Assembly: GCA_019635715.1 (NCBI GenBank)
Contig: JAHBYY010000013.1
Location: 1 to 64,000, forward strand
DNA from: Rhizobiaceae bacterium
Lineage (GTDB): Bacteria; Pseudomonadota; Alphaproteobacteria; Rhizobiales; Rhizobiaceae
Direction of reading: 5' to 3'
DNA length: 64,000 nt
The position numbers and the translations under genes were made by a program. The notes under the pieces are model-generated. The model did no database searches. It was not told where the DNA came from and saw nothing but the letters and a program-made list of their open reading frames with translations. This document shows positions 28,310 through 37,628 of this stretch, piece after piece (the stretch's first letter is position 1; every line of letters begins with the position of its first letter).

Positions 28310-30676
28310 CTAGAGAGTCTGGCCGGATACGCGCGAACTGCCGGGAGCGGCCCGTTCGCCATGGCGAAGCGTCCACAGCACCTTGTCTGCCGACATCGGC
28401 AGCGAGTGGATGCGTATGCCGACGGCGTCGTAGATGGCATTGGCGATGGATGGCGCCGGGTTGACCAGGCCGGCTTCGCCGACGCCCTTGGCGCCAAAGG
28501 GCCCGGCGGGAAGCGGGTCTTCGACCAGCATGTTCTCCATGTCGGGCACATCCATGGTCGTCGGCAGGCGATAGGTCAGCAGGCTGTCGCTCAGCACCTC
28601 ACCCGTAACCGGATCGACGACGAAGTCTTCCGTCAGGGCGAAGCCGATGCCCTGTACGGCGCTGCCTTCGAGCTGCGCCTCGACCAGCAGCGGGTTGATG
28701 GCGCGGCCGATGTCGTGGGCGACGACGTATTTCTCGACCGTCACCATGCCGGTTTCGGTGTCGACCTCGACCTCGGCGAACGCCGCCTGGTGGTTGGGAT
28801 GATGCGAGGTGGAGAGATAGGACCCGGTGGCCACGATCTGTCCGCCCTCGGCGCCGAAATTGTAGATCGCGTCGTAGGCCACCTCCCGAATGTCGAAGCC
28901 GACCGCCGGATTGTCGACCAGGAACACGCGGCCTTCGCGGACGTCGATCTGCTCGGCGGTGGCGGCGACCTGGCGCAGTTCGAACTTGGCGACGGCGAGC
29001 GCCTTGATCTGGTTCTTGATCTTGTCGCCGGCGGCTGCGACCGCGTTGCCGATGACGAGCATCGAGCGGCTGGCATGTGAGCCGATGTCGAACAACGTCA
29101 CATCGGTGTCGCCGGTGGTGACGCGGACCTGTTCGTAGCGCAGGCCGCTGGATTCGGCGCCGACCTGGGCCAGGGCCCCGAGGATGCCTTGGCCCATCTC
29201 GCAGGGGCTGACGATCAGGTTGAGCGTGCCGTCAGACAGCACCTTCATCACGGCGCTGGAATGCTCGAGCAGGAACCCGCCGGCGCCGCTGGCATGCGTG
29301 AGGATCGACATGCCGACGCCGCGGCGATACCGGCCGCCCTGCTTCGGTCCCCAGCCCTTCCATTTCTTCGACCATTCGAATCGATCCGCCGCGAGGCGGA
29401 TGCAGTCTTCAAGCTTGGTGTGCTCGAGCACGACCGGGACGAAACAACTCGGATCGCCGACCTGCTTGAGGTTTTTCAGCCGGAACTCCATCGGATCCAT
29501 GCCGATCTTCTCGGCGAGGCGATCGAGCGCCTGCTGCAGGACGAAGGCCCCTTCCGGATTGCCGTAGCCGCGGAAGCCGCTGGTCGTCGGCGTGTTGGTG
29601 TAGGCGACGGTCAGATGGCCGCGGACGTTGTCGCAACGCAGCAGGCCGAGCGTCTTCTGCATGTTGACGATCGAGGTCGTGGCGCTGTGCGACAGGTAGG
29701 CGCCCGAGTCGGCGACGATCTTCTGGTCGATGGCGAGCAGCCTGCCGTCCCGCGACGCGGCGACGCGGATGGTCTGGTGCTGATCGGTGCGGGAACTGTA
29801 GCCGGAAAAATCCTCCTCGCGCGTCGAGGTGACGCGCACCGGCCGCTTGCAGGCGCGCGCCAGAAGCACCGCCACCGGTTCCACGCCGAGCGCGAGGCGG
29901 GCGCCGAAGCCGCCGCCGATGGCGGGCGAGATCCAGCGTATGTCGCCGTCGTCGAGATCGGTGAAGACGCGCCGCGTCAGGTGCTTCTTGGCAAGATGCG
30001 GTCCCTGCGACGGCGAAATGATGACCAGCCTGGAATCGGCCTCGAGGTAGGCGATGGCCGCGTCGGTCTCGAGATGGAGATGTTTCTGCCGCGAGTTGAC
30101 GCCCGAGAATTCCGCCACGGCGTCTGCTTCGGCGAATGCCTTCTCCACGTCGCCGCTGTTGAAGGGATGGTCCATCTCGAAGGCGACATTGTTCCTGACA
30201 TCGTCATGGATCTTCGTCGCGCCGCTTTCCATCGCCGAGAACGGATCGAGGATCGACGGCAGCACCTCGTATTCCACCTCGATGAGATCGAGCGCGCGCT
30301 CGGCGATGTAGATGTCCTCCGCCGCCACCGCCGCGATCCAGTCGCCGACATAGCGCGCCTTGTCCGACAGGACGTACTGGTCCTGCCGCTCGCCGGTGAA
30401 GGCGAATTCCGGCAGCGCCTCGGCCATGGTCGAGCGGGAGAATTTTTGCCGGGGGCAGTCCTTGTGCGTCAGCACGCAGACCACGCCGGGAAGCGCTGCG
30501 GCCTTCGAGGTGTCGATCCGCTTGATCAGCGCATGCGCATGCGGGCTGCGCAGCAGCCTGCCTTCCAGCATGCCGGGGATGACCAGATCCTCGGTGTATT
30601 TCGCCTCGCCGGTCACCTTGCCGGCGATATCGGGCTTCGGCAGGCGCTTGCCGACATAGGAGAGTTCGGCGCTCAT
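28310..30676 (-). CDS. Molybdenum hydroxylase large subunit (xanthine dehydrogenase family)
   Basis: 788 residues. It has the N-terminal a/b hammerhead (DIAGKVTGEAKYTEDL), the molybdopterin-binding GGGFGARL near residue 260, TSGFRGYGNPEG, and the catalytic glutamate in FGAKGVGEAGLV close to the C-terminus. Such enzymes hydroxylate N-heteroaromatic rings or aldehydes, or reduce hydroxybenzoyl-CoA. With the Fe-S and FAD subunits encoded directly upstream it forms a complete three-subunit enzyme. ATGA overlap with the Fe-S gene. Confidence 0.92.
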   Translation of the reverse strand: MSAELSYVGKRLPKPDIAGKVTGEAKYTEDLVIPGMLEGRLLRSPHAHALIKRIDTSKAAALPGVVCVLTHKDCPRQKFSRSTMAEALPEFAFTGERQDQYVLSDKARYVGDWIAAVAAEDIYIAERALDLIEVEYEVLPSILDPFSAMESGATKIHDDVRNNVAFEMDHPFNSGDVEKAFAEADAVAEFSGVNSRQKHLHLETDAAIAYLEADSRLVIISPSQGPHLAKKHLTRRVFTDLDDGDIRWISPAIGGGFGARLALGVEPVAVLLARACKRPVRVTSTREEDFSGYSSRTDQHQTIRVAASRDGRLLAIDQKIVADSGAYLSHSATTSIVNMQKTLGLLRCDNVRGHLTVAYTNTPTTSGFRGYGNPEGAFVLQQALDRLAEKIGMDPMEFRLKNLKQVGDPSCFVPVVLEHTKLEDCIRLAADRFEWSKKWKGWGPKQGGRYRRGVGMSILTHASGAGGFLLEHSSAVMKVLSDGTLNLIVSPCEMGQGILGALAQVGAESSGLRYEQVRVTTGDTDVTLFDIGSHASRSMLVIGNAVAAAGDKIKNQIKALAVAKFELRQVAATAEQIDVREGRVFLVDNPAVGFDIREVAYDAIYNFGAEGGQIVATGSYLSTSHHPNHQAAFAEVEVDTETGMVTVEKYVVAHDIGRAINPLLVEAQLEGSAVQGIGFALTEDFVVDPVTGEVLSDSLLTYRLPTTMDVPDMENMLVEDPLPAGPFGAKGVGEAGLVNPAPSIANAIYDAVGIRIHSLPMSADKVLWTLRHGERAAPGSSRVSGQTL

Positions 30677-31167
30677 GCCGCCACCTCGCGCGCCGCGACG
30701 ATCTTCTGCGCGGCGTCGAGCACCGCGTCGACGATCTTCACATATCCGGTGCAGCGGCAGATATTGCCGGACAGGCCGCGATTGACGTCGTCGCGGGTCG
30801 GTCGCGGATTGGCCTCCAGCAGCGCGGTCGCCGACATCAGCATGCCGGCGGTGCAGAAGCCGCATTGCGATGCGCAGTGGTCGATGAAGGCCTGCTGCAG
30901 CGGATGCAGTTCGCCATCCGGCCTGCGCAACCCTTCCACCGTTCGGATATCCTTCCTTTGCGCCGTCACGGCCAGGGTCAGGCAGGAGCACACGGGCAAG
31001 CCGTCGACCAGCACGGTGCAGGCGCCGCAATTGCCGCTGGCGCAGGCCCGCTTGGTGCCGGTCAGGCCGATCTTCTCGCGAATGACGTCGACGAGCAGCA
31101 TCTGCGGCTCGACGATCGCTTCGCGGACCCTGCCGTTGACGTGGAATGTACCGATCTGCCTGGACAT
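30673..31167 (-). CDS. (2Fe-2S)-binding subunit of the molybdenum hydroxylase
   Basis: 164 residues. The plant-type cluster motif CASGNCGAC (C42, C47, C50) with a later Cys at 60/62 is followed by a second cluster motif (CGFCTAGM, then NICRCTGY). It passes electrons between the molybdenum site and FAD. The length and both clusters are standard for the CoxS/XdhC-like small subunit. Confidence 0.93.
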   Translation of the reverse strand: MSRQIGTFHVNGRVREAIVEPQMLLVDVIREKIGLTGTKRACASGNCGACTVLVDGLPVCSCLTLAVTAQRKDIRTVEGLRRPDGELHPLQQAFIDHCASQCGFCTAGMLMSATALLEANPRPTRDDVNRGLSGNICRCTGYVKIVDAVLDAAQKIVAAREVAA

Positions 31168-31176
31168 CGCTGCCTC

Positions 31177-32097
31177 CTAATACGCGAGATGGGCGTCTTC
31201 GGCGGGATCGTGGCGCGAACGGGCGCGGCTTGCCGCCTGCTCAAGCACGTCGCGCGCCAGGATCCGGATCCATTCGGTGCGAATTTCCTCCACCCATGCC
31301 GCATCGGTCATCGGCGCGACGGCGCCGGCGGCGATTTCCGCCGCGGCCTCGTAGGCGGCGTGGCCCGCCGCCTTGCCCACCAGTCCCGTCTCGGCGTCCA
31401 CGATCCTGATCGGCATGGCCCCGACCGACCCGATGACCAGCGTGGCGTCGACGATCGTCTCCTTGGCGGCATCAAGCGCGACATAGGCCGCCGCGTTGAT
31501 CTTGTGCAGATCGTCGGAACGGCGGCGTGCCTTGTAGATCTTCTTGAAGGCGCTGCCCGCATCGGCGGCCGGCGGCGGAACGAAGATCGACGTCACCATC
31601 TCGCCCGGCCCGACCGCGGTGAGCCTGGGGCCGAGGTAGAAGTCGTCGATCGGAATGTCGCGTCCGGCTCTGCCGTCGCCGATGCGGACCATCGCGCGAT
31701 GTGCGTAAAGCGATGTCGGCAGGTCGTAATAGGGGACGGCGCTGCAGACATTGCCGACGACGGTGCCCATGTTCATGATGTGGGGCGGATGGAGTTGCTC
31801 GATCGCCTCGTGCAAGGCCGCCCAGCGCTTGCCGACCCATATGTGATTGGCAAGCCGGCGTATCCTGACCTGGGCCCCGAACTCCAGGCCGTGCTTCGGG
31901 TGGGCACGGAAGCCGTCGAGCCCAGGCACTCCCATGATGCTGACCAGGCGCTTGTAGCGCACCACTCCGCGGCGCAGGCTCAGCACCAGTTCGCAGCCGC
32001 CGGCAAACAGGCGTGATCCTGTTTCGGACGCCAGGCCGACGGCCTCGTCGACTGTGGAGGGCTCCACGAATTCAAAGGGTTGAAGGACCCTTCCCAT
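31177..32097 (-). CDS. FAD-binding medium subunit of the molybdenum hydroxylase
   Basis: About 306 residues of the CoxM family. FAD contacts are visible in GSRLFAGGCELV and in HIMNMGTVVGNVCSA, with a C-terminal CO-dehydrogenase-flavoprotein domain. The start is uncertain: the ATG at 32097 gives the usual MGRVLQPFEFVEP N-terminus, but ATGs at 32139 and 32133 are also in frame and none has a strong ribosome site. It is the promoter-proximal gene of the minus-strand run. Confidence 0.88.
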   Translation of the reverse strand: MGRVLQPFEFVEPSTVDEAVGLASETGSRLFAGGCELVLSLRRGVVRYKRLVSIMGVPGLDGFRAHPKHGLEFGAQVRIRRLANHIWVGKRWAALHEAIEQLHPPHIMNMGTVVGNVCSAVPYYDLPTSLYAHRAMVRIGDGRAGRDIPIDDFYLGPRLTAVGPGEMVTSIFVPPPAADAGSAFKKIYKARRRSDDLHKINAAAYVALDAAKETIVDATLVIGSVGAMPIRIVDAETGLVGKAAGHAAYEAAAEIAAGAVAPMTDAAWVEEIRTEWIRILARDVLEQAASRARSRHDPAEDAHLAY

Positions 32098-32164
32098 GAC
32101 AGGCACCGTTCCGGTTTGGGCGATCGCAATCATCCGCATCGCCACGGTTCGCTTGCACACTACA

Positions 32165-32183
32165 GATATTTTACGTGCATATC
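32165..32183. promoter_or_regulatory. GATAT-N9-ATATC dyad between the molybdenum hydroxylase and hydrolase genes
   Basis: GATAT (32165-32169) and ATATC (32179-32183) are inverted with a 9-bp spacer in an AT-rich patch of the divergent promoter. The same half-sites and spacing occur at 35114-35132. It is likely an operator shared by the two divergent promoters of the cluster. Confidence 0.5.
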
Positions 32184-32291
32184 AAGCGTTGACAGCAGCG
32201 CCGCTGCCGTGGAAATCAACTCGGTGGCAAGCAGCGTCGCGGCAGTAAGGCATGTGCTGTGGAGCGACGCATCGAACGAGAGGACTTGGCC

Positions 32292-33143
32292 ATGAAGCTC
32301 TTGCGATACGGAGAGGCGGGGCAGGAACGTCCGGCGCTGCTGGACGGTTCGGGTGCGCTTCGCGACATCGGCGCGCTCGTTCCGGATCTGTCCGGCGAGA
32401 ACCTGTCCGACGGCGCGCTGCGGCGCCTCGCTTCGGTCGACCCTTCGACGCTTCCAAGGGTGGAAGGCTCGCCGCGCATCGGACCCTGCGTCGCCGGTGT
32501 CGGCAAGTTCATCTGCATCGGGCTGAACTATGCCGACCACGCCGCCGAAACCGGCAAGAGCGTTCCGCCCGAACCGGTCGTCTTCATGAAGGCGACCTCG
32601 GCGATCTGCGGACCCGACGACCCCATCGAGATCCCGCGCGGCTCGGCAAAGGCGGATTGGGAGGTCGAGCTCGGCATCGTCATCGGCAAACGGGCGAAAT
32701 ACGTGACCGAGCCGGAAGCGCTGACGCATGTCGCGGGCTACTGCACGATCAACGATGTGTCCGAGCGCGCCTTCCAGTCCGAAATGCAGGGGCAATGGAC
32801 CAAGGGCAAGAGCCACGATACGTTCGGGCCGATCGGTCCCTGGCTGGTGACGCGCGACGCGGTGCCGGATCCTCAGGATCTGAAGCTCTGGTGCGAGGTC
32901 GACGGCCACCGTTACCAGGACGGCTCGACGCGCACCATGGTCTACGGCGTGGCCTTCCTCGTCGCCTATCTCAGCCGTTTCATGACGCTCGAACCCGGCG
33001 ACATCATCGCAACGGGTACCCCGCCCGGTGTCGGGCTTGGCATCAAGCCGGCCCCGGTGTTTCTTAGGGCCGGGCAGCGGGTCCGGCTCGAAGTCGAAGG
33101 ACTGGGCCTGCAGGACCACCGCACGATTGCCGCACGCGACTGA
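32292..33143 (+). CDS. Fumarylacetoacetate-hydrolase-family protein
   Basis: 283 residues. The catalytic domain (from about residue 75) has ICIGLNYADHAAETG, the metal ligands in WEVELGIVIGK and the ATGTPPGVG motif. Family members hydrolyse or decarboxylate oxo-acids from meta-cleavage (HpaG, 4-oxalocrotonate decarboxylase) or acylpyruvates. It fits a lower-pathway step after ring cleavage. The ATG at 32292 is preceded by GAGAGGAC. Confidence 0.88.
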   Translation: MKLLRYGEAGQERPALLDGSGALRDIGALVPDLSGENLSDGALRRLASVDPSTLPRVEGSPRIGPCVAGVGKFICIGLNYADHAAETGKSVPPEPVVFMKATSAICGPDDPIEIPRGSAKADWEVELGIVIGKRAKYVTEPEALTHVAGYCTINDVSERAFQSEMQGQWTKGKSHDTFGPIGPWLVTRDAVPDPQDLKLWCEVDGHRYQDGSTRTMVYGVAFLVAYLSRFMTLEPGDIIATGTPPGVGLGIKPAPVFLRAGQRVRLEVEGLGLQDHRTIAARD

Positions 33144-33188
33144 GCGGGCTCGTAAACCTGGGCTCGACAACAACGAGGGAACTACCCG

Positions 33189-33476
33189 ATGGCCGCCTAT
33201 TTCATCGCGCACGGAACGCTCAAGAATCCGGAAAAGATGCTGGAATATGTCGACCGGTCGGGCCCTGTCGTGGCTCGCTTTGGCGGCGAGTTCATTTCGG
33301 TCGGCGCGGTCAAGGCGGTGCTGACCGGAAGCCATCGCCACAAACGGACCGCGATCTTCAAGTTCCCCGACGTGGCTTCGATCGAAGCCTGGTACAACAG
33401 CGACGACTATCGCGCGCTTTGGCCGCTTCGCAATGAAGCCGGGGATTTCGACTTCATTGCCGTCGAGGAATACTGA
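33189..33476 (+). CDS. DUF1330 family protein
   Basis: 95 residues with the dimeric ferredoxin-like DUF1330 pattern: an AYFIAHGTLKNPEKMLEYV start, a central GGEFISVG and AIFKFPDVASIEAWYNSDDY. Function is unknown. Such proteins are common passengers of catabolic operons. It follows the hydrolase gene by 45 bp. Confidence 0.82.
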   Translation: MAAYFIAHGTLKNPEKMLEYVDRSGPVVARFGGEFISVGAVKAVLTGSHRHKRTAIFKFPDVASIEAWYNSDDYRALWPLRNEAGDFDFIAVEEY

Positions 33477-33636
33477 GGCGGGTTGCGATCTCTGGAGAAT
33501 GATCTCGAAAAGGTGTGGACTTTTCGGACAAGGATCATGCGACAAAACAAGGAAATGGCGCGGAATGCCGATTCATCTTGATCGGCTTCCGCTCTGGGCG
33601 GTTGCGACTGTGCTTCAAGCCGTCGCCGCCCTTCGT

Positions 33637-35112
33637 TCAGTCGGCTGCCGGCCGGTTGCGTCCGAGGATGCGGTCGGCGGTCCTCAAGGACTGAGCGACG
33701 GTGGTGAAGGTCGGGTTGCCTGCGTTGGACGTGCCCAGCACTGAATTGTCGGCGACGAAGATGTTGTCGTAGCGCCACAGCTTTCCGTAGCGGTCGACCA
33801 CGGACTCGCCGTCGTCCGTCTCGCCCATGCGGCACGATCCCATGAAATGCGTCGAGCCGCCCGCCGGGTAGATGCTCGGCGTCCAGCCCGCCTGCATGTC
33901 GCCGACCTCGGACGCGATCAGAAAGTGCTCGGTCATCGCCGCGCCGATGCGTTCGCGGTCGCCCCTGGTGAAGCCGAACGCGGCGGCGGCGTCGGGCAGG
34001 CCGAAAGGGTCGAGCCTTTCGGCATCGAAAATGAAGCGGTTGTCGGGCGTCACGTCCATCGCCACGAAGGTGAAGATGTCGGAGGTGTCGACTTCGCGGA
34101 TTCCCGGCGCAAGCCGGGTTCCGTCCGAGCTCAAGGTGAACCGGCACAACTGGTTCTGCCAGGGGCGCCCATCGGAAAATGGAACCCAGATCGAATAGAC
34201 CGGCTCGTCGTCCCTGATCAGCTCGCGTATATCTGCGTTCAGCGTCACCCGCGAGCCGATGCAGACATGCTCGTGGATGTAGCGTCCGAGCGCGGGACCC
34301 GCGTCGAGCTTCGAGGCGGCAAGGATCTTCGGCGATCCGACGGTGCCGCCGGCAACCACGATCGTGTCGGCCAGGATCTCGATCTGATCGCCCGGCGCCG
34401 TCCGCCGAACGCCACGCAGGCCCGTGGCCCTGTGCGCGCCGGCGATCACCTCCTGGACGATGCAGTCGGTGATGATGCGCAGGTTCGGCGGCTGGTCGCC
34501 GCCGCGAAAGAACAGGTCGTCCGAGGCGGTGATCTTCAGCGTGCCGTCGACGCGCCGCGCCGCGAAGGGCATCGGCCGGACCTCGCGGCCGGCCGGCCTC
34601 GGTCCGACCGCCCTCTTGGTCTTGTCGAGGAGGGCCTCGAACATCCTGCCGCTGCCGCCGCCGTTCTGGTCGACATGCATCAACCCGAGCGCGCGGTCGA
34701 AATAGGGCTTCCAGTCGGCCGGTCCCATCCAGTCCGGCAGTTCCCCGGCGTCCGGATAGGGGCAGTTGCCCATCCAAAGCGCGAACATTCCGCCGGCGCC
34801 GTGCGCCACCTTCAATTCCGCAAGGTTGCCTACCGGCTCGGATGACCCGCTCGGGTAGCCGAGCATCTCGCCGTAGATGATGTCGCCGACGCGCGAAAGA
34901 TCCGCCTCGGAGCTGTAGACGTTGCGGACATGCGTGCCGAGGCGGTCGAACCATTTCGGGCCTGCCTCGACCACTAGGACATCCATGCCGGCAGCCGCGA
35001 GTTCGCCGGCGACGGCGGATGCCCCCGCGCCGGATCCGGCCACCGCGACATCCGCTCGAAACTGCTGCGCCACGAGGTTCTCCGTACCATTGTTGACAGT
35101 TTGATGTGACAC
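33637..35112 (-). CDS. GMC-family FAD-dependent oxidoreductase
   Basis: 491 residues. The N-terminal FAD motif is DVAVAGSGAGASAVAGELA, with THFMGSCRMGE and the C-terminal NAGNPTFTTVAQSL typical of bacterial GMC and gluconate-dehydrogenase-type oxidoreductases. It probably oxidises an alcohol group. The start appears to be a GTG at 35112 with only a weak GGA upstream, and the dyad at 35113-35133 abuts it, so a repressor there would block initiation. It is divergent from the TorT-like importer genes. Confidence 0.85.
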   Translation of the reverse strand: MSHQTVNNGTENLVAQQFRADVAVAGSGAGASAVAGELAAAGMDVLVVEAGPKWFDRLGTHVRNVYSSEADLSRVGDIIYGEMLGYPSGSSEPVGNLAELKVAHGAGGMFALWMGNCPYPDAGELPDWMGPADWKPYFDRALGLMHVDQNGGGSGRMFEALLDKTKRAVGPRPAGREVRPMPFAARRVDGTLKITASDDLFFRGGDQPPNLRIITDCIVQEVIAGAHRATGLRGVRRTAPGDQIEILADTIVVAGGTVGSPKILAASKLDAGPALGRYIHEHVCIGSRVTLNADIRELIRDDEPVYSIWVPFSDGRPWQNQLCRFTLSSDGTRLAPGIREVDTSDIFTFVAMDVTPDNRFIFDAERLDPFGLPDAAAAFGFTRGDRERIGAAMTEHFLIASEVGDMQAGWTPSIYPAGGSTHFMGSCRMGETDDGESVVDRYGKLWRYDNIFVADNSVLGTSNAGNPTFTTVAQSLRTADRILGRNRPAAD

Positions 35113-35133
35113 TGATATTCCATTGAAATATCA
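35113..35133. promoter_or_regulatory. 21-bp perfect dyad between the GMC oxidoreductase and the ABC importer
   Basis: TGATATT (35113-35119) and AATATCA (35127-35133) are perfect 7-bp inverted arms around seven bases. The core is the same GATAT-N9-ATATC seen at 32165-32183. The right arm contains TGAAATATCA, the inverse of the word upstream of the monooxygenase and FMN-reductase genes. It is a strong operator candidate. Confidence 0.6.
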
Positions 35134-35173
35134 TGAATGTCAATTAACGACCATGATCCAGAGGGAGTAAAAG

Positions 35174-36274
35174 ATGAACAGGTTTGCCAAATTGGTGGGC
35201 GGCGTCGTCGCCGCGGGCGCGGTGGGTTTCTCCGCGATCTTCTCCGTCTCCGCGCCGGCGAATGCCGCCGACGGCTGGAAATTTCCGGTGCTGGCCTCGG
35301 AACTGCGTCCGTCGGCGACGCAGCCGTTCGAAGGCAAGGAAGCCGAATATCAGTCGCTCGATTCCAGCGAGGTGACGAAGAAATGGAACCTCTGTTTCCT
35401 CGCCCCGCACACGACCAATGACATTCTGCGCGCCTACATCTACGGGACGGTCGAGGAATCGAAGCGTCTGGGCGCCAAGCTCACCATCTTCGATGCCGGC
35501 GGCTACGGCAATCTCGACAAGCAGCTCGCCCAGTTCGACGACTGCATCACGCTCGGCGCCAATGCCATCCTGCTGATGGCCGTCTCGCCGACCGCCTTCA
35601 GCCAGAAGATCGCCGAGGCCCGCGCCAAGGGCGTCAAGGTGATCGACCTGAACATCGGCGTCGACGCGCCGGTCGATGGCCGCGTCGTGGTGACCTATGT
35701 CGAAGTCGGCAAGATCCTCGGCCGCGAGCTGGCCAGGCTGCATCCTGCCGGCTCCGGTCCGGTTTCCACCGTGGTCATGCCCGGTCCGGCCGGCGTGGCC
35801 TGGTCGGAAGATACCGGCAAGGGTTTCGCCAAGGCCATCGAAGGGTCCGACATCAAGAGCGAGAAGGTCGTCTATGGCGGCTCGAGCCGGCTCGAGCAGC
35901 AGCCGCTTGTCGAGGACGCGCTCGTGACCTATCCCGATCTCGGCCTGATCGTCGGCATGGGCACCAGCATCGAGGCGGCGCTCAACGCGCTGCGCGAGCA
36001 GGGGCGCATCGGAACCATCGGCCTTTACGGCAGCTTCATCACGCCCGATCTCATCCCGGCCATCAAGTCCGGCGACGTTGCCGGCGTGGTGGTGGAAAAC
36101 TCGATCGTCATCAACAAGATGGCCGTCGACATGGCCGTCAGGCTGCTGGAAGGCAAGGCCACCGAGGTCGATGCCATCCCCGCGGTCACGCTGGTCGACA
36201 AGACCAATGTGGACCAGGTCCCGGCCAGCAATTTCGCGCCGGCCGACTGGAAGGTCCAGCTTACCGTCGACTGA
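35174..36274 (+). CDS. TorT-like / sugar-type ABC transporter substrate-binding protein
   Basis: 366 residues with a Sec signal peptide cut near ANA-ADG (residue 33). The mature protein begins GWKFPVLASELRPSA and has a type I binding fold (WNLCFLAPHTTNDILRAY; AILLMAVSPTAFSQKI). The N-terminal layout recalls TorT, while the position beside a ribose-type ATPase and permease makes it the importer's binding protein. The ligand is unknown and is presumably the aromatic substrate. Confidence 0.8.
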   Translation: MNRFAKLVGGVVAAGAVGFSAIFSVSAPANAADGWKFPVLASELRPSATQPFEGKEAEYQSLDSSEVTKKWNLCFLAPHTTNDILRAYIYGTVEESKRLGAKLTIFDAGGYGNLDKQLAQFDDCITLGANAILLMAVSPTAFSQKIAEARAKGVKVIDLNIGVDAPVDGRVVVTYVEVGKILGRELARLHPAGSGPVSTVVMPGPAGVAWSEDTGKGFAKAIEGSDIKSEKVVYGGSSRLEQQPLVEDALVTYPDLGLIVGMGTSIEAALNALREQGRIGTIGLYGSFITPDLIPAIKSGDVAGVVVENSIVINKMAVDMAVRLLEGKATEVDAIPAVTLVDKTNVDQVPASNFAPADWKVQLTVD

Positions 36275-36358
36275 TCGGACGGTCACAAGGCGGCGGGGCG
36301 GTTTCCGGCCCGCCGCATGCGCTTGCCAACATGAAATGAGCATCGGGAGACTTGGACA

Positions 36359-36940
36359 ATGGCACGTATCGAACCCCTCCGGCGGGAGACCCTGGCCGAG
36401 TACGAACCCATTTTCCAGGGCATGGTCGATTCGATCGGCTATGTGCCGAACAGCTTCCTGACCATGGCGCGCGATCCCGCGCTGCTGAACGCGGTCGGCG
36501 CGTTGTCCGACGCGATGTGGTACCCGAAAACCGTCAGCGAGCCGCTGCGCCGGCTCGTCACCTTTGCCTACAGCCACTATGCCGGATCCTTCTACAGCTC
36601 GGCGCATTGCGCCTGCGGAGCCGAGGAGCTCGGTCTCGCCCGCGAGAAGATCGAAGCGATCTTCGACTATGAGACCTCTCCGGCCTATTCCGAGGCCGAA
36701 CGCGCCGTACTTCGCTTGTGCCGTCACGCCGCCCGCATTCCGAGCGAGGTGACAGACAAGGATGTCGAGGACCTGAAGGGGCATTTCGACATCGAGACCG
36801 TCACCTTCATTGTCGGCCTGATCTGCTTCATGGCCTTCCTGAACAAATGGAACGAGATCGCCAAGACGCGCCTCGAGGACGTACCCTTCGAATGGGCCCG
36901 CAGGAACCTGACGGGCCTCGGCTGGCATCTCGAGCGCTGA
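36359..36940 (+). CDS. AhpD/carboxymuconolactone-decarboxylase-like protein (paralogue 1)
   Basis: 193 residues of the all-helical alkylhydroperoxidase/peroxidase-related family: GYVPNSFLTMARDPALL near residue 27 and SSAHCACGAEELG near 80. The His83-Cys84-x-Cys86 arrangement could form a redox centre. The role in the cluster is unknown. A tandem paralogue follows after 10 bp, and both lie between the binding-protein and ATPase genes of the importer. Confidence 0.8.
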   Translation: MARIEPLRRETLAEYEPIFQGMVDSIGYVPNSFLTMARDPALLNAVGALSDAMWYPKTVSEPLRRLVTFAYSHYAGSFYSSAHCACGAEELGLAREKIEAIFDYETSPAYSEAERAVLRLCRHAARIPSEVTDKDVEDLKGHFDIETVTFIVGLICFMAFLNKWNEIAKTRLEDVPFEWARRNLTGLGWHLER

Positions 36941-36950
36941 GACGGCGGCC

Positions 36951-37538
36951 ATGCCAAGGATCGATCCGCTGCGGGAAGGCGCGGTACCGGAATTCGCCGA
37001 TGTGATTGCGGCGATACGTGCCGACCATGGCTATGTTCCCAACAGCTTCCTGACGCTCGCGCGCAACCCGGCATTGCTCGACGCCATGGGGAAATGTGCC
37101 GATGCCTTGTGGTATGCCGACACGATCGAGCAGCCGGTTCGCCGTCTCGTCGGCTTCGCCTTCAGTTGGTTTTCGGGTGCCATGTACAGTGCCGCGCACC
37201 TTGCCTGCGGCGCCGAGGAACTCGGCCTCTCCAAGGGCAAGCTGTTGGCTGTCTGCGACTACGAGACGTCCGACGTCTATGACGACGGCGAGCGGGCTTT
37301 GCTTCGGCTCTGCCGGAACGCCGCACGGATGCCCGATGAACTGCGCGCCGCGGACGTCTCGGATCTGCGGCGCCATTTTTCTGAAACCACCATCGTCGCC
37401 ATCGTCGGGTTGATCGCCTGGCATGCGTTCCTCAATCGCTGGAACGACATCATGGCGACGACACTCGAGGACAAGCCCCGGCGTTACGCCGAGGCGAATC
37501 TGCAAGCGATTGGCTGGCACATAGGTGCCCACGGATAG
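36951..37538 (+). CDS. AhpD/carboxymuconolactone-decarboxylase-like protein (paralogue 2)
   Basis: 195 residues, aligned along its whole length with the preceding gene (GYVPNSFLTLARNPALL; SAAHLACGAEELG). Residue 84 is Leu where paralogue 1 has Cys, so only one cysteine (C86) remains and the usual dithiol cannot form. The pair may work as a heteromer or have diverged in function (inference). Confidence 0.8.
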   Translation: MPRIDPLREGAVPEFADVIAAIRADHGYVPNSFLTLARNPALLDAMGKCADALWYADTIEQPVRRLVGFAFSWFSGAMYSAAHLACGAEELGLSKGKLLAVCDYETSDVYDDGERALLRLCRNAARMPDELRAADVSDLRRHFSETTIVAIVGLIAWHAFLNRWNDIMATTLEDKPRRYAEANLQAIGWHIGAHG

Positions 37539-37628
37539 AGACCGGGACCGACCGTTTTCGAGCGCCGGGAACAGGCGACGACGACGGTACCGTCAAGGGA
37601 TGGCGGCTTAGTGGGAGTTGGAAGGGCA

